From positions 36,532-100,531 of the forward strand of contig NZ_MDUX01000004.1 in NCBI RefSeq assembly GCF_014736495.1: a stretch of DNA of 64,000 nt. Reading direction: 5' to 3'. The translations under genes were made by a program, and so were the position numbers. Origin of the DNA: Candidatus Dactylopiibacterium carminicum. GTDB lineage: Bacteria; Pseudomonadota; Gammaproteobacteria; Burkholderiales; Rhodocyclaceae. Below the pieces are notes generated by a model that had not been told where the DNA came from, ran no database searches, and saw nothing but the letters and a program-made list of their open reading frames with translations. This document shows, piece after piece, positions 1-9,307 of the stretch (positions within the stretch are counted from its first letter, which is position 1; every line of letters starts with the position of its first letter).

Positions 1-559
1 GCCCCCCACGCAGCGACACCACCGAGACGTTCTCGGCGCTACGCAGGCGCTCGGCCATGCGCTCGGCCACGCGGTTGAGCGCGTAGGCGTCATACGTTGA
101 CGAGGTCAGCGTGAAGGTGACGATGGGCACGTCGTCGGCGTCCACGCTCTGCACCAGCGGCATTGTGGCTTCGGCGGGCAGCCAGGCACGACTGGCCATC
201 ACGCGATCGTAGAGCTTGACCAGCGATGCCTCCTTGGATTCGCCGACCTTGAACTGCACCTGCACCATCCCTTGTGAATTGTGCGAAGCACTCTCGATAT
301 GGTCGACACCGGGCAGTTCGCTCAGGATGCCTTCGAGCGGCGTGACCACCAGCGATTCGACTTCCGCCGCCGAGGCGCCCGGCAAACCGACCACCACGGC
401 GGCTGCGGGCACCACGATCTGCGGATTTTCCTCGCGCGGCGTCTGCAGCACGGCCATGACGCCCAACAGCGCCACCGCGATGATGAAAACCAGCGTGAGC
501 TTGGAGGTGATGAAGTACTTCGCCAGCAGGCCGGCAAAGTTCAGACGGGGTGCTGTCAT
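1..559 (-). CDS. RND efflux transporter, N-terminal part (cut by window edge)
   Basis: Inner-membrane proton-driven efflux pump of the RND (AcrB/hydrophobe-amphiphile) superfamily; only about the first 186 residues are in the window. Reading from 559 downward gives a short cytoplasmic start, a first membrane helix (LTLVFIIAVALLGVMAV), then the periplasmic porter start with VVVGLPGASAAEVESLV and LEGILSELPGVDHIES, which are typical of this family. The ATG overlaps the stop of the upstream adaptor gene by 4 bp (ATGA), so the two are translationally coupled as an adaptor-pump operon. Substrate cannot be told. The rest of the gene lies beyond position 1. Confidence 0.93.
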   Translation of the reverse strand, partial: MTAPRLNFAGLLAKYFITSKLTLVFIIAVALLGVMAVLQTPREENPQIVVPAAAVVVGLPGASAAEVESLVVTPLEGILSELPGVDHIESASHNSQGMVQVQFKVGESKEASLVKLYDRVMASRAWLPAEATMPLVQSVDADDVPIVTFTLTSSTYDAYALNRVAERMAERLRSAENVSVVSLRGG

Positions 560-1629
560 CGTACGCTCCCGACAACCTGGATCGGCGTACCGTCGCGGAC
601 GACATCGGTGGCGCGGGCGAGAATAGTTTCCCCGTCCAACAGGCCCGCGCTCACTTCGAGTGCATCACCCAGATGCTTGCCGGTGCGCAGCCAGCGAAAA
701 CGCGCTACACCCTCTTGCAACACGAAAACGCCATCCAGCCCGCCACGGCGCACCAGTGCCGCACGGGGAACGGTGATGACCGGCTTCTCATCCACCAGGA
801 TCTCAAGGCGGCCGAACATGCCCGGCAACAAGCGTGCATCCCGCGGCAACACGATATCCACCTCGTTGCGGCGGCTTACGCCATCTCCGGAGGGCACCAC
901 ACCCCGGACTCGCCCTTTGAAGCGCTCATCGCCCAATGCATCAACGCGAACAGAAACCGAATCACCTGCCTTGATCGCCGCCAGGTTGTGCTCAGGAACA
1001 AAAGTCTTGAACAGCAGGACCTCGCGTGACTCCACCGTCAGCAGCGGCGCACCGGGCGCGGCCATCTCGCCGCTGCGGCCCGTCACGGAGACGACCACGC
1101 CATCCACCGGGCTGGTGATGTCTACATAATTGCGCTGCGCCTGGGCTGCCGCCAGTGCTGCCCGGGCCTGCTCCAGCGCCGCACGGGTCGTCTCCTCCCT
1201 CAGCCGGGACTTGCGAAGCAAGTCAGCAGGGATCGCACCGACAGGCACCAACTGCGTATTCTGGCGCACGTCGTACTGCGCATCCTGCCAGGCCTCCTGG
1301 GCGACCTGCACGCCAGCCGCCGCCTGCACGATGGCCGCATCGATGTCAGAAGCATCGATCCGCAACAACAGGTCGCCTTTCCTGACGGGCTGACCTTCGC
1401 GCACATCAAGCTGACGGATGAACCCCAATACACGCGTGGTTACATTGATGCGCCCATCGGAAACGATGGAGCCTGTCACATCGCTGGTCACTGGTAATTG
1501 CATCAGCCGCACCACGGCAACATCTGCTGTTACTGGCACAGATGCGGACGCAGGCGAACCGGAGTGATCAGCGCAGGCAGCGAGCAGGCATGCGCAGATG
1601 GACAGCACAAGTACCGAACGCGATCGCAT
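556..1629 (-). CDS. RND efflux periplasmic adaptor (membrane fusion) lipoprotein
   Basis: HlyD/AcrA-type adaptor linking the inner-membrane pump to an outer-membrane channel. I chose the ATG at 1629 because it gives a 357-residue protein starting with a lipoprotein signal: hydrophobic stretch then LLAAC (acylated Cys about residue 19). An earlier in-frame start at 1716 would put 29 residues before the signal. Behind it come the biotinyl-lipoyl-like half motif (REGQPVRKGDLLLRID), a helical hairpin rich in Ala/Gln, the second lipoyl half (ITSPVDGVVVSVTGRSGEMA) and beta-barrel domains. The stop overlaps the pump start. Likely first gene of the operon. Confidence 0.92.
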   Translation of the reverse strand: MRSRSVLVLSICACLLAACADHSGSPASASVPVTADVAVVRLMQLPVTSDVTGSIVSDGRINVTTRVLGFIRQLDVREGQPVRKGDLLLRIDASDIDAAIVQAAAGVQVAQEAWQDAQYDVRQNTQLVPVGAIPADLLRKSRLREETTRAALEQARAALAAAQAQRNYVDITSPVDGVVVSVTGRSGEMAAPGAPLLTVESREVLLFKTFVPEHNLAAIKAGDSVSVRVDALGDERFKGRVRGVVPSGDGVSRRNEVDIVLPRDARLLPGMFGRLEILVDEKPVITVPRAALVRRGGLDGVFVLQEGVARFRWLRTGKHLGDALEVSAGLLDGETILARATDVVRDGTPIQVVGSVR

Positions 1630-1757
1630 GCCCTGGCCTGTGCCATGGGCGTTGCCCTCCAGTTCGGCTGACATCGCCCTAAGGCGGCTGAGCGTATGAG
1701 TAATGAAACGATTCATGGGTATCTCGAAATTCTGTCCGTAGGCATCAGATGCTGATA

Positions 1758-1791
1758 AGTTCGTACGATCGAACTATATTTTTGATCAAAA
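1758..1791. promoter_or_regulatory. Two palindromes in the divergent efflux/DUF1543 region
   Basis: Between the divergent adaptor gene and the DUF1543 gene are an 18-bp interrupted palindrome, AGTTCG-tacgat-CGAACT (1758-1775), and a perfect 12-bp palindrome TTTTGATCAAAA (1780-1791). Symmetric sites upstream of RND operons are commonly bound by TetR- or MarR-type repressors; none is encoded in view. Operator function is inference. Confidence 0.4.
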
Positions 1792-1886
1792 CTGTAGTCA
1801 AGCTCGTACAAGCCACTTGTGGGCTTTCGATCAGGTGCTTTTTGGCAGTGCTAGACTTGGCGCCCTTCCCGCTCAGGAGTCACGAA

Positions 1887-2435
1887 GTGTCCGAGGACAA
1901 ACTCTTTGCCGTCATGCTGGGCGGCAATCCAGCAGGTACCAGCGTCGAAATTCACGACGTCGTATTCGCGGTGGGTCCGGATATCGAGTCGATCGGTGGG
2001 CAGTTGCTCAAGGCCTGGTTCGCACCCGGCAAGGCACCACATGTGGATTCCTGGATGATCCTGGATATGGTGGACGGCGCCTGCATCTCGCTGGATACGG
2101 ATGCGGCGCCCGATGGCGCCCTTGATCTCTGGCATGTCAATCTGGGCTTCTACGAAGCTGGCAAGGCCAGTTTTGTCGAAGGGCACGAAAACCTCTTCGT
2201 GATTGCCTCGACAGCAGACGAAGCCAAGGCCAGAGCGAAGCAGTTGGCCACCCGAGCCGGCAGCGCACAGTTGCATACGGATGCGTTGCACAGGGTATCG
2301 GACCGGCTCGCCGCGCTGGGCTCTCCTTTCCGCATCCGCGTCACCCGCACGGAGGCCGCAGGGCAGCCGCTGGCCCACGATGGCTACAAACCCTTTGCCA
2401 AGGACTTCCTGAAGGCCAACGGCTTCAATGCCTGA
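1887..2435 (+). CDS. DUF1543 domain protein
   Basis: Cytoplasmic protein of 182 residues of unknown function. The N terminus KLFAVMLGGNPAGTSVEIHDVVFAVG matches the DUF1543 pattern (small proteins with a conserved LGG...EIHDVVF start). I placed the start at the GTG at 1887, preceded by CAGGAG at good spacing; the reading frame extends further upstream but that part has no family resemblance and overlaps the divergent promoter region. It is convergent with pepN. No motif suggests an enzyme activity. Confidence 0.75.
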   Translation: MSEDKLFAVMLGGNPAGTSVEIHDVVFAVGPDIESIGGQLLKAWFAPGKAPHVDSWMILDMVDGACISLDTDAAPDGALDLWHVNLGFYEAGKASFVEGHENLFVIASTADEAKARAKQLATRAGSAQLHTDALHRVSDRLAALGSPFRIRVTRTEAAGQPLAHDGYKPFAKDFLKANGFNA

Positions 2436-2461
2436 TACCGCACAGCAACGCAGTGAAAATG

Positions 2462-2489
2462 AGGCGGGTACGCTGACGCGTACCCGCCT
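2462..2489. terminator. Hairpin between convergent DUF1543 gene and pepN
   Basis: Perfect 11-bp stem (AGGCGGGTACG / CGTACCCGCCT) with a 6-nt loop, lying between two convergent stop codons. It has no clear T tract, so it may stop transcription weakly or protect 3' ends from both sides. Confidence 0.55.
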
Positions 2490-2498
2490 GGAGCGCAC

Positions 2499-5168
2499 TC
2501 ACTGGATTGACAGGCTCTTGCTGACAATCTCGTAAAGGTCACGCGACAACCCGCCCTGGGTTTTCAGAGACTCCAGACTGGCGAGCATGGCCTGCTGGCG
2601 CGGGGCATCGTGGCGACGCCATTGCGTGAGTGGACTGACCATCCGCCCGGATAGCTGCGGATTCAAGGCATCGGCGGCAAGCACCTGTTCGCAGAGGAAG
2701 CGGTAGCCTTCTCCATCACGCCGATGGAATGCCGGCAAATTGGCGCAGAAGCTGCCGATCACGGCGCGAGCGCGATTCGGATTACGCAAGCTGAAACGTG
2801 GATCCAGGATGAGCCTGCGCACGCGCGCCACGGCATCACCGGCCACGCAGCCGGCCTGCACGGCGAACCAGCTATCCATCACCTGGGCCACACTGGCATG
2901 ACGCTCCGCGAAATCAGCCCGTAATTGCACGCGGGCGGTTTCATAGCCTGATGCATCAGTTGGCGCATTGAGAAGCGCCCCGAGCGCACCGAGGCGCAGC
3001 GTCAGATTATGAGCTGTCTGATACTGGGCCACGCACAGGGCAAGCGCATCGTCATCCGCAGCCAGCACAAGGTAGCCCAGCAAAACACCTTGCAGGGCGC
3101 GGCGCGCGATCTGCCCGCCATTGGCGAGATAAGGCTCGGCACACGAGGCCGCATGCAAGGTCAGATACCGCTGGCGCATCGTTTCACTATGCGCTGCCTG
3201 GATGGCACGGCGCAATGCATCGCGCGCGCGGCGGATGAGATCCACATCCACCGCTTCCCCCAGACCAGCCAGGTAGTGCTCGCCCGGCAACACCAGCAGT
3301 TCGGCGCACAAAGCCAGGTCCAGTGTCTCGTCGGCCAGCACGGCGCCCAGGCTTTGCAGCAGGATCGGATCGGCCTCGGCCCGCTTCCCCGCAGCGAGGG
3401 CTGCAATCATTTCCTGGAGGACCTGCACGCCCAGACGCTGGGCCGCATCCCAACGGTTGAAGCCATCCGTCTCGTGACGGATCAGGAAGGCCAGCTCATC
3501 GCGAGTACAGTCCTGCGCCACCATCACCGGCGCGGAAAAGCCACGCAATACGGACAGCACCGGCACTTCCTGCACGCCGTGGAATTCGAAGCTCTGTTCG
3601 GCCTGCTCCAGCACCACGACACGCTCGGCGACAGACGCGCCCTGCCCGTCCGTGGTCTCGATGGCCTTGCCATCGGCACCAAACAGGGCCAGGGCGACGG
3701 GAATCACGAAAGGCTGTTTCTCGACCTGCCCCGGCGTGGGCAGGCAACGCTGTGCCAGATGCACGCGATAGCAATGCTCCGCCGCCAGCCATTCCCCACG
3801 CACCGTCAGACGCGGCGTGCCAGCCTGGGCATACCAGCGCGCGAAACCGGTGAGATCTGTGCCCGTGGCATCCGCCATGGCCTGCAGGAAATCATCGCAG
3901 GTGGCGGCCTGGCCATCGTGACGCGCGAAATAGAGGTCGCTGCCCTGCCGGAAGCCTTCCGCTCCCAGCAAGGTACGCAGCATGCGGATGACCTCGGCCC
4001 CCTTCTCGTAGATCGTCATGGTGTAGAAGTTGGCGATCTCGAGATAGGAATCCGGACGGATCGGGTGTGCCATCGGGCCGGCGTCTTCGGCGAATTGTGC
4101 TGTGCGCAGACGATTCACGTCCTGGATCCGCTTGAGGGTGGGCGAATTCATGTCCGCCGAGAACTGCGCATCGCGGAAGACGGTGAAACCCTCCTTGAGC
4201 GAGAGTTGGAACCAGTCTCGGCAAGTCACGCGGTTGCCGGACCAGTTGTGGAAATACTCGTGTGCCACGATGGCCTCGATGCGCTGCCACGCCACGTCTG
4301 TGGCCGTCTCCGGGCTGGCGAGCAAGGCGGCAGCATTGAAGATGTTGAGCCCTTTGTTTTCCATCGCGCCCATGTTGAAATCGGCCACGGCCACGATCAT
4401 GAAGATATCCAGATCGTATTCGCGGCCGTAATTCTCCTCATCCCAGCGCATGGCATGCTTGAGGCTGACCATGGCATGCCCGAGGCGGTCGGCATCCGCA
4501 GGCGCCGAGTAGATCTGCAGTGCGACTTCGCGCCCGCTGCAAGTTGTGAAGCTGTCCTCCAGGCAGGCCAGCTCGCCGGCCACCAGCGCGAAGAGATACG
4601 CGGGTTTGGGGAACGGATCCTCCCAGACCACGCGATGGCGGCTATCACCCAGATCGGTTCGCTCCACCGGATTGCCGTTGGCAAGCAGCACCGGATAGCG
4701 GGTGCGCAACGCATCCAGCGTCACACGGAAACGGCTGAGTACATCCGGACGATCCGGATACCAGGTGATGCGACGGAAACCTTCAGGTTCGCACTGCGTA
4801 CACAGCAGCCCGCTGGAGCGATACAAGCCCATCAGCGAGGTATTGCTGGCCGGATGGATGCGCACCACGCTGAAGAACTCGAAGCACGCGCCATCCGGCA
4901 CCTGTACATGTAGCTCCTCGCCCTGCTGTGACCAGGCCTCCGGCGTCAGCGGCACACCATCGATGCTCAGCGACAACGTTTCCAGCGCTCGCCCCTGCAA
5001 CACAAGCGAAGCTCCTGCGGGCGTATCGGCAAGGCGACGCACCACCAGCCGGGCATGAACGAGCGTGTCCTCTTCGGTCAGCTCGAAATGCAGATGGGTG
5101 GATTCGATCTGCCACGGATAAGGCGTGTAATCGGCGCGCAGCACGGCACGCGCTTCTGGAGCGGACAT
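2499..5168 (-). CDS. pepN: Aminopeptidase N (M1 family)
   Basis: Zinc aminopeptidase that removes N-terminal residues from peptides in the cytoplasm. The 889-residue length is that of gammaproteobacterial-type PepN. Visible are the substrate-anchoring GAMEN motif (MGAMENKGLNIFN, about residue 267), the zinc site HEYFHNW at about residues 303-307 with the third ligand Glu in LKEGFTVF about 19 residues later, and a long C-terminal helical domain. It starts 53 bp after the pepP stop on the same strand, so it is probably the last gene of tonB-exbB-exbD-pepP-pepN, whose promoter region carries the shared ECF-type element. The hairpin at 2462-2489 would end the unit. Confidence 0.97.
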   Translation of the reverse strand: MSAPEARAVLRADYTPYPWQIESTHLHFELTEEDTLVHARLVVRRLADTPAGASLVLQGRALETLSLSIDGVPLTPEAWSQQGEELHVQVPDGACFEFFSVVRIHPASNTSLMGLYRSSGLLCTQCEPEGFRRITWYPDRPDVLSRFRVTLDALRTRYPVLLANGNPVERTDLGDSRHRVVWEDPFPKPAYLFALVAGELACLEDSFTTCSGREVALQIYSAPADADRLGHAMVSLKHAMRWDEENYGREYDLDIFMIVAVADFNMGAMENKGLNIFNAAALLASPETATDVAWQRIEAIVAHEYFHNWSGNRVTCRDWFQLSLKEGFTVFRDAQFSADMNSPTLKRIQDVNRLRTAQFAEDAGPMAHPIRPDSYLEIANFYTMTIYEKGAEVIRMLRTLLGAEGFRQGSDLYFARHDGQAATCDDFLQAMADATGTDLTGFARWYAQAGTPRLTVRGEWLAAEHCYRVHLAQRCLPTPGQVEKQPFVIPVALALFGADGKAIETTDGQGASVAERVVVLEQAEQSFEFHGVQEVPVLSVLRGFSAPVMVAQDCTRDELAFLIRHETDGFNRWDAAQRLGVQVLQEMIAALAAGKRAEADPILLQSLGAVLADETLDLALCAELLVLPGEHYLAGLGEAVDVDLIRRARDALRRAIQAAHSETMRQRYLTLHAASCAEPYLANGGQIARRALQGVLLGYLVLAADDDALALCVAQYQTAHNLTLRLGALGALLNAPTDASGYETARVQLRADFAERHASVAQVMDSWFAVQAGCVAGDAVARVRRLILDPRFSLRNPNRARAVIGSFCANLPAFHRRDGEGYRFLCEQVLAADALNPQLSGRMVSPLTQWRRHDAPRQQAMLASLESLKTQGGLSRDLYEIVSKSLSIQ

Positions 5169-5221
5169 GATGGTTCTCTTTCTGCGAGAGGTGGGGAATG
5201 AACGCAGCCGGGGTGGGCGGA

Positions 5222-7049
5222 TCAGGTGGTCAATTGCCCGCCCACGGCAGCGGTACGGGCGCGCAGCCAGGCCAGCGGAACCCCTTCAAGCAAGGGTTCG
5301 AGGCGGCGGCGCACCTCACGGTGATAGGCATCCAACCAGACGATCTCGTCTGGTCGCAACACCGCCAGATCGATGCAGCGCAGATCGATCGGGCACAAGG
5401 TAAGGGTTTCAAAACTCAGGAATTCACCGAATTCCGTGCTGGCTGCTTCGCGCGCCAACACCAGGTTCTCGATACGCACGCCCCATCTGCCGGGCCGGTA
5501 GATTCCCGGTTCGATGGAAGTGATCATGCCGGACTCCAGCGTGTTGTGCGGCAGCACGCGCCCCCGGTAAGCGATGCGCTGCGGTGCTTCGTGCACATGC
5601 AGGTCGCAGCCCACACCATGCCCGGTGCCATGACCATAGTCGATGCCATCCGCCCAGATCGGTGCACGCGCAATGGCATCCACCATCGGTGCACCGATAC
5701 CGGCGGGAAACACCGCACGGGACAAGGCAATCACCCCGCGCAGCACCCGCGCGCAGTCCCGTTTCTGCTCGGCATCCGGCTGGCCAACGGGCAACATGCG
5801 GGTGATGTCGGTGGTTGCCGCGGGATATTGCCCACCGGAATCCAGCAACAGCATGCCGCCGCCCTCGATACGGGCGGCCAGCTCAGGCTCGGCCCGGTAA
5901 TGCGGCAATGCCGCATTGGCACGGAAAGCGCAGATGGTGCCGAAGCTTTCGCCCCGAAAATCTGTGTTGCGACTCCGCTCTTCCAGCAACCGGGCCGCCA
6001 CGCTGAACTCGTCCAGCCCGCCAGCCGGCACGGCTTCGTCGAACCAGGCCATGAAGCGGCAGAGCGCAGCACCATCCTGCTCCATGGCGGCGCGTACATG
6101 GCACTGTTCGGAGGTGTTCTTGCGCGACTTCATCAGCACCACCGGACTCACCGCTTCCAGGCGGCGAACTTCGACCGGCAAGGCCTCTACCAGGCCAGCC
6201 ACCGTGCGCTCGGGATCGATCAGCACGCAACAGTCTGCCGGCAAGCGCATCAGAGCTTCCGTCGCTTCGGCATAAGGCTCAATGTGCACACCGTCGAGCA
6301 CCAGACGGGCACGCACCGTACCAGGTACGCGACTACCATCGATGAACAGGCGAACCTGGCGGGCATCCACCAGTGCATGGGCCAGGAACACCGGGTTGAA
6401 GGGCACGTCCGCACCGCGCAGATTCAGCAACCAGGCGATGTCGTCCAGCGCGGAAAGGAAACAGACTCCTTCCCCAAGCCCGGCGAGCTGCTGACGCAGG
6501 CGGGCAAGCTTGGCGGCGCGGGACTCTCCGGCTTCGCCATCTGGCTGTTCGAATACCGGTGTGACAGGCAATGCGGGGCGATCCGCCAGCAGCGGAGAAA
6601 TCAGATCGACATCCGTGCGCAAGCACGATCTCCTTGGCCTGCAGGCGGTTGCGCAATGCAACGGCCTCACTCCACGCCAGCACCATGCCATCCACGGCAA
6701 CCTGTGCGCGGCAATCCAGCGTTGCATGAAGCCAGTCTTCCAGGCTTGGCACATCAGCCGCCCCCTGGCGCATCAGGACGATGCCGGAGCCCTGTAGCTG
6801 ACGTTCCGCCTGCTCCCAGTAGCGGCTGTCCACCCACAGGCCAGCGGCTTCGGACGTGATCGCCAGCGTACCCACCGAGCCATTGAAGCCAGAGAGCCAT
6901 TCACGCAAGGCCCAGTGTGCCGGCGGATATTCCGATACATGCGGGTCCGACGAAGGCAGCACGCAGGCATCCATGCCAGCTTCCAGCATCGCGGCACGCA
7001 GGCGCGCCAGCCGCTCGGCGGCCAAAGGAAGATCGCTCGGCTTGTTCAT
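5222..7049 (-). pseudogene. pepP: Xaa-Pro aminopeptidase (M24B), frameshifted
   Basis: Aminopeptidase P cleaves the bond before a second-position proline. Two reading frames together give a protein of about 608 residues, the usual length of the long-form family. The N-terminal creatinase-like domain (MNKPSDLPLAAERLARLR... to NRLQAKEIVL) is in one frame; the rest, from RTDVDLISPLLADRPALP onward, is in another. Removing one base at about 6621-6622 (CTTGCGC to CTGCGC on the coding strand) restores KEIVLRTDVDLIS. All five metal ligands lie in the downstream frame: LLLDSGGQ...TTDITR, GHGTGHGVG, SIEPGIY and RIEN. Either the gene is inactivated or there is a one-base sequence error. It lies 15 bp after exbD. 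Confidence 0.88.
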
Positions 7050-7064
7050 ATCTTTCAGATCGTT

Positions 7065-7490
<426 letters not shown>

Positions 7491-7493
7491 GAT

Positions 7494-8243
7494 TTATCCC
7501 CTTGCCTGTGCCTGCAGCGGGCTGGCAGCCACCACGGGGCGCACATCGTTGGCAGCAGCATTGCCCTGGGCCAGTTCCACGCGCGAGCCTGTCAGGAAGT
7601 AGGCATGCAGATCGTTGGCGAAGCGATGCAGTTTGTGCGACAGCGACTTGCTGCGACGGGCAATCGCGTTGTAGCCCAGCACGGCCGGAATCGCCACGAA
7701 AAGGCCGAGCGCGGTCATGATCAAGGCTTCGCCGACCGGGCCAGCCACCTGCCCGAGAGATGCCTGACCGGTCATGCCGATCACATGCAGCGCGTGGTAG
7801 ATACCCCACACGGTGCCGAACAGGCCCACGAACGGTGCCGTACTGCCCACCGATGCGAGCACCGCCATGCCGCTCTGGGTCTTCTCCGCGTGCTCGTCGA
7901 GCGCATCCTTCAGGCAGCGGGCGATCCAGTCGCTGGGATCCAGCTTGCCCTGCAGCTCCGAACGCTCGAGTCTATGCGTGGTAGCCGCCTCCCCTGCACG
8001 GGCGAGGTTGTAGAACGGATTCTCGATGCGCGAGCCAAGCGAGTTCAGCGCCTCTTCCCAACTGCGTGCATACCAGAAGCGGCTCTGCGCGTTTTGCGCC
8101 AGCCCGCGCAGGCGCAGCAACTTGCCAGCCTTGACGATCATCACCGACCAGGAAGAGACGGACATGATCAGCAGCACGACGGTAAGGAAATGGCTGATGA
8201 AATCGCCCTGGTTCCAGTAGGCGACAAGATCGAGTTGGTTCAT
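7494..8243 (-). CDS. exbB: Biopolymer transport protein ExbB (MotA/TolQ/ExbB family)
   Basis: Proton-channel subunit of the TonB motor, 249 residues. It shows a first membrane helix near residue 20-40, a cytoplasmic loop, and two C-terminal helices with the family pattern VGLFGTVWGIYHALHVIG and EALIMTALGLFVAIPAVLGYN. The C terminus has an extra cytoplasmic tail. Located between tonB (51 bp upstream) and exbD (3 bp downstream) in one operon. Confidence 0.96.
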   Translation of the reverse strand: MNQLDLVAYWNQGDFISHFLTVVLLIMSVSSWSVMIVKAGKLLRLRGLAQNAQSRFWYARSWEEALNSLGSRIENPFYNLARAGEAATTHRLERSELQGKLDPSDWIARCLKDALDEHAEKTQSGMAVLASVGSTAPFVGLFGTVWGIYHALHVIGMTGQASLGQVAGPVGEALIMTALGLFVAIPAVLGYNAIARRSKSLSHKLHRFANDLHAYFLTGSRVELAQGNAAANDVRPVVAASPLQAQARG

Positions 8244-8294
8244 GGGGTTACCTCTTGAAACGCGTGAAGAAGGAGGAGGAATGGCTCAACTGGC

Positions 8295-9152
8295 TCAGTT
8301 GGAAGGAATGAAATCGAAGGGCTGCAGAGCGCTCACGCGGATGGCACGCCCGGCCACGCGATACGGTCTGCATGCGGCGCCCAGAGCAGCATTGCGCGCG
8401 GCTTCATCGAGCATTGCGTGGCCACTGCTGCGGATCACGTCTGCACTGGTGACCCGCCCCTGCGAATCCATCACCAGGCGGACCGTGACCTGCCCGGCCA
8501 GGCCCTGGCGGCGCGCGCTGCGCGGATAGTCCGGCCGTGGCACGGCGCAATCGATCTGGCTGACCTCCTGCGGCGCCTGCTTGTCGGGGTCCAGCATGTC
8601 GGGATGACCGCTGGTGCTCCCCGCAGCCGCAGGGGTCGCGGTGACGGGCGGAATGGAAACCTGGGGTGCCGGTGCCACCGACGCTGCCGGCGGAGGTGTT
8701 TCAGGCACGGGAGCAGGCACTTCAGGCGCCTGGGCTACCACGCGTGTGGCTGGCGCCTCGCTCACAACGACCTTGCGCTCGATCACCGGTGGAGCCACCG
8801 GTCTGGGCTCGGGTCTGGGAGGCTGAGGTTTCGGTTCCGGTGGCTGCGGCCTGGGCTCCGGCTGCGCGAGCGCCGCAACAGCCTCGCTTCTGGCTGCTAC
8901 CAGCCGGACTCTCAGGGAGCCGTTCTCTCCCTTTGCCGACGGTGGATCGATACCGATCAGCTGGGTCAGCGCGAGCGCCAACACGCAGACATGTGCCAGC
9001 ACAACGAGCGCAAACACACCGCTTCCCGTCAGCCAATCCCTGTGCAGTACGGACTCTTCCGGCCCCCCGGCCATACGCCATCCCGCACCACCGGGAATCA
9101 AAGGCGCCGACGATGCGGACGGTGCGCGGCCAAATGCTTCCAGGACTGCCAT
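8295..9152 (-). CDS. tonB: TonB energy transducer
   Basis: Periplasm-spanning protein that transmits ExbB-ExbD energy to outer-membrane receptors. I chose the ATG at 9152 (285 residues) because GGAG sits 7 bp upstream and the protein then has one membrane helix (SGVFALVVLAHVCVLALALTQ) near residues 45-65; a longer frame exists upstream. After the helix comes a proline-rich Glu/Lys-Pro stretch (PEPRPQPPEPKPQPPRPEP) and a C-terminal TonB domain with PDYPRSARRQGLAGQVTVRL and the final AIRVSALQPFDF. First gene of the tonB-exbB-exbD-pepP-pepN unit, about 110 bp after the shared ECF-type element. Confidence 0.96.
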   Translation of the reverse strand: MAVLEAFGRAPSASSAPLIPGGAGWRMAGGPEESVLHRDWLTGSGVFALVVLAHVCVLALALTQLIGIDPPSAKGENGSLRVRLVAARSEAVAALAQPEPRPQPPEPKPQPPRPEPRPVAPPVIERKVVVSEAPATRVVAQAPEVPAPVPETPPPAASVAPAPQVSIPPVTATPAAAGSTSGHPDMLDPDKQAPQEVSQIDCAVPRPDYPRSARRQGLAGQVTVRLVMDSQGRVTSADVIRSSGHAMLDEAARNAALGAACRPYRVAGRAIRVSALQPFDFIPSN

Positions 9153-9259
9153 CAGAGAACTCCCACGGATACGGCCAACCGCCGGGAGACAGGCTTGAAG
9201 CGTCGGTTCTGGATCAAACGCGGCATGACACATTCCTTTTCCACTGCTTTTGCAATGTC

Positions 9260-9286
9260 TGTGCAATGAAAAGGGAAAAGTGACAG
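9260..9286 (-). promoter_or_regulatory. Predicted ECF-sigma promoter, copy A (tonB operon)
   Basis: On the minus strand CTGTCACTTTTC (9286-9275) is followed after exactly 10 bases by GCACA (9264-9260). The same two blocks with identical spacing occur at 11023-11049, 22909-22935 and 28184-28210, each time facing the next gene. It sits between fecR and tonB and points to tonB. Confidence 0.72.
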
Positions 9287-9307
9287 CCAGGAATGCGGAA
9301 AGACGGC

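Noticed and set aside
3009..4913. 634-codon open frame on the plus strand
   Set aside because: It is antisense to pepN, whose frame carries GAMEN, HExxH and the full family length. The antisense product shows no domain and has the composition expected from a high-GC shadow frame.
5198..6859. 553-codon open frame on the plus strand
   Set aside because: Antisense to the pepP reading frames, no recognisable domain or ribosome site.
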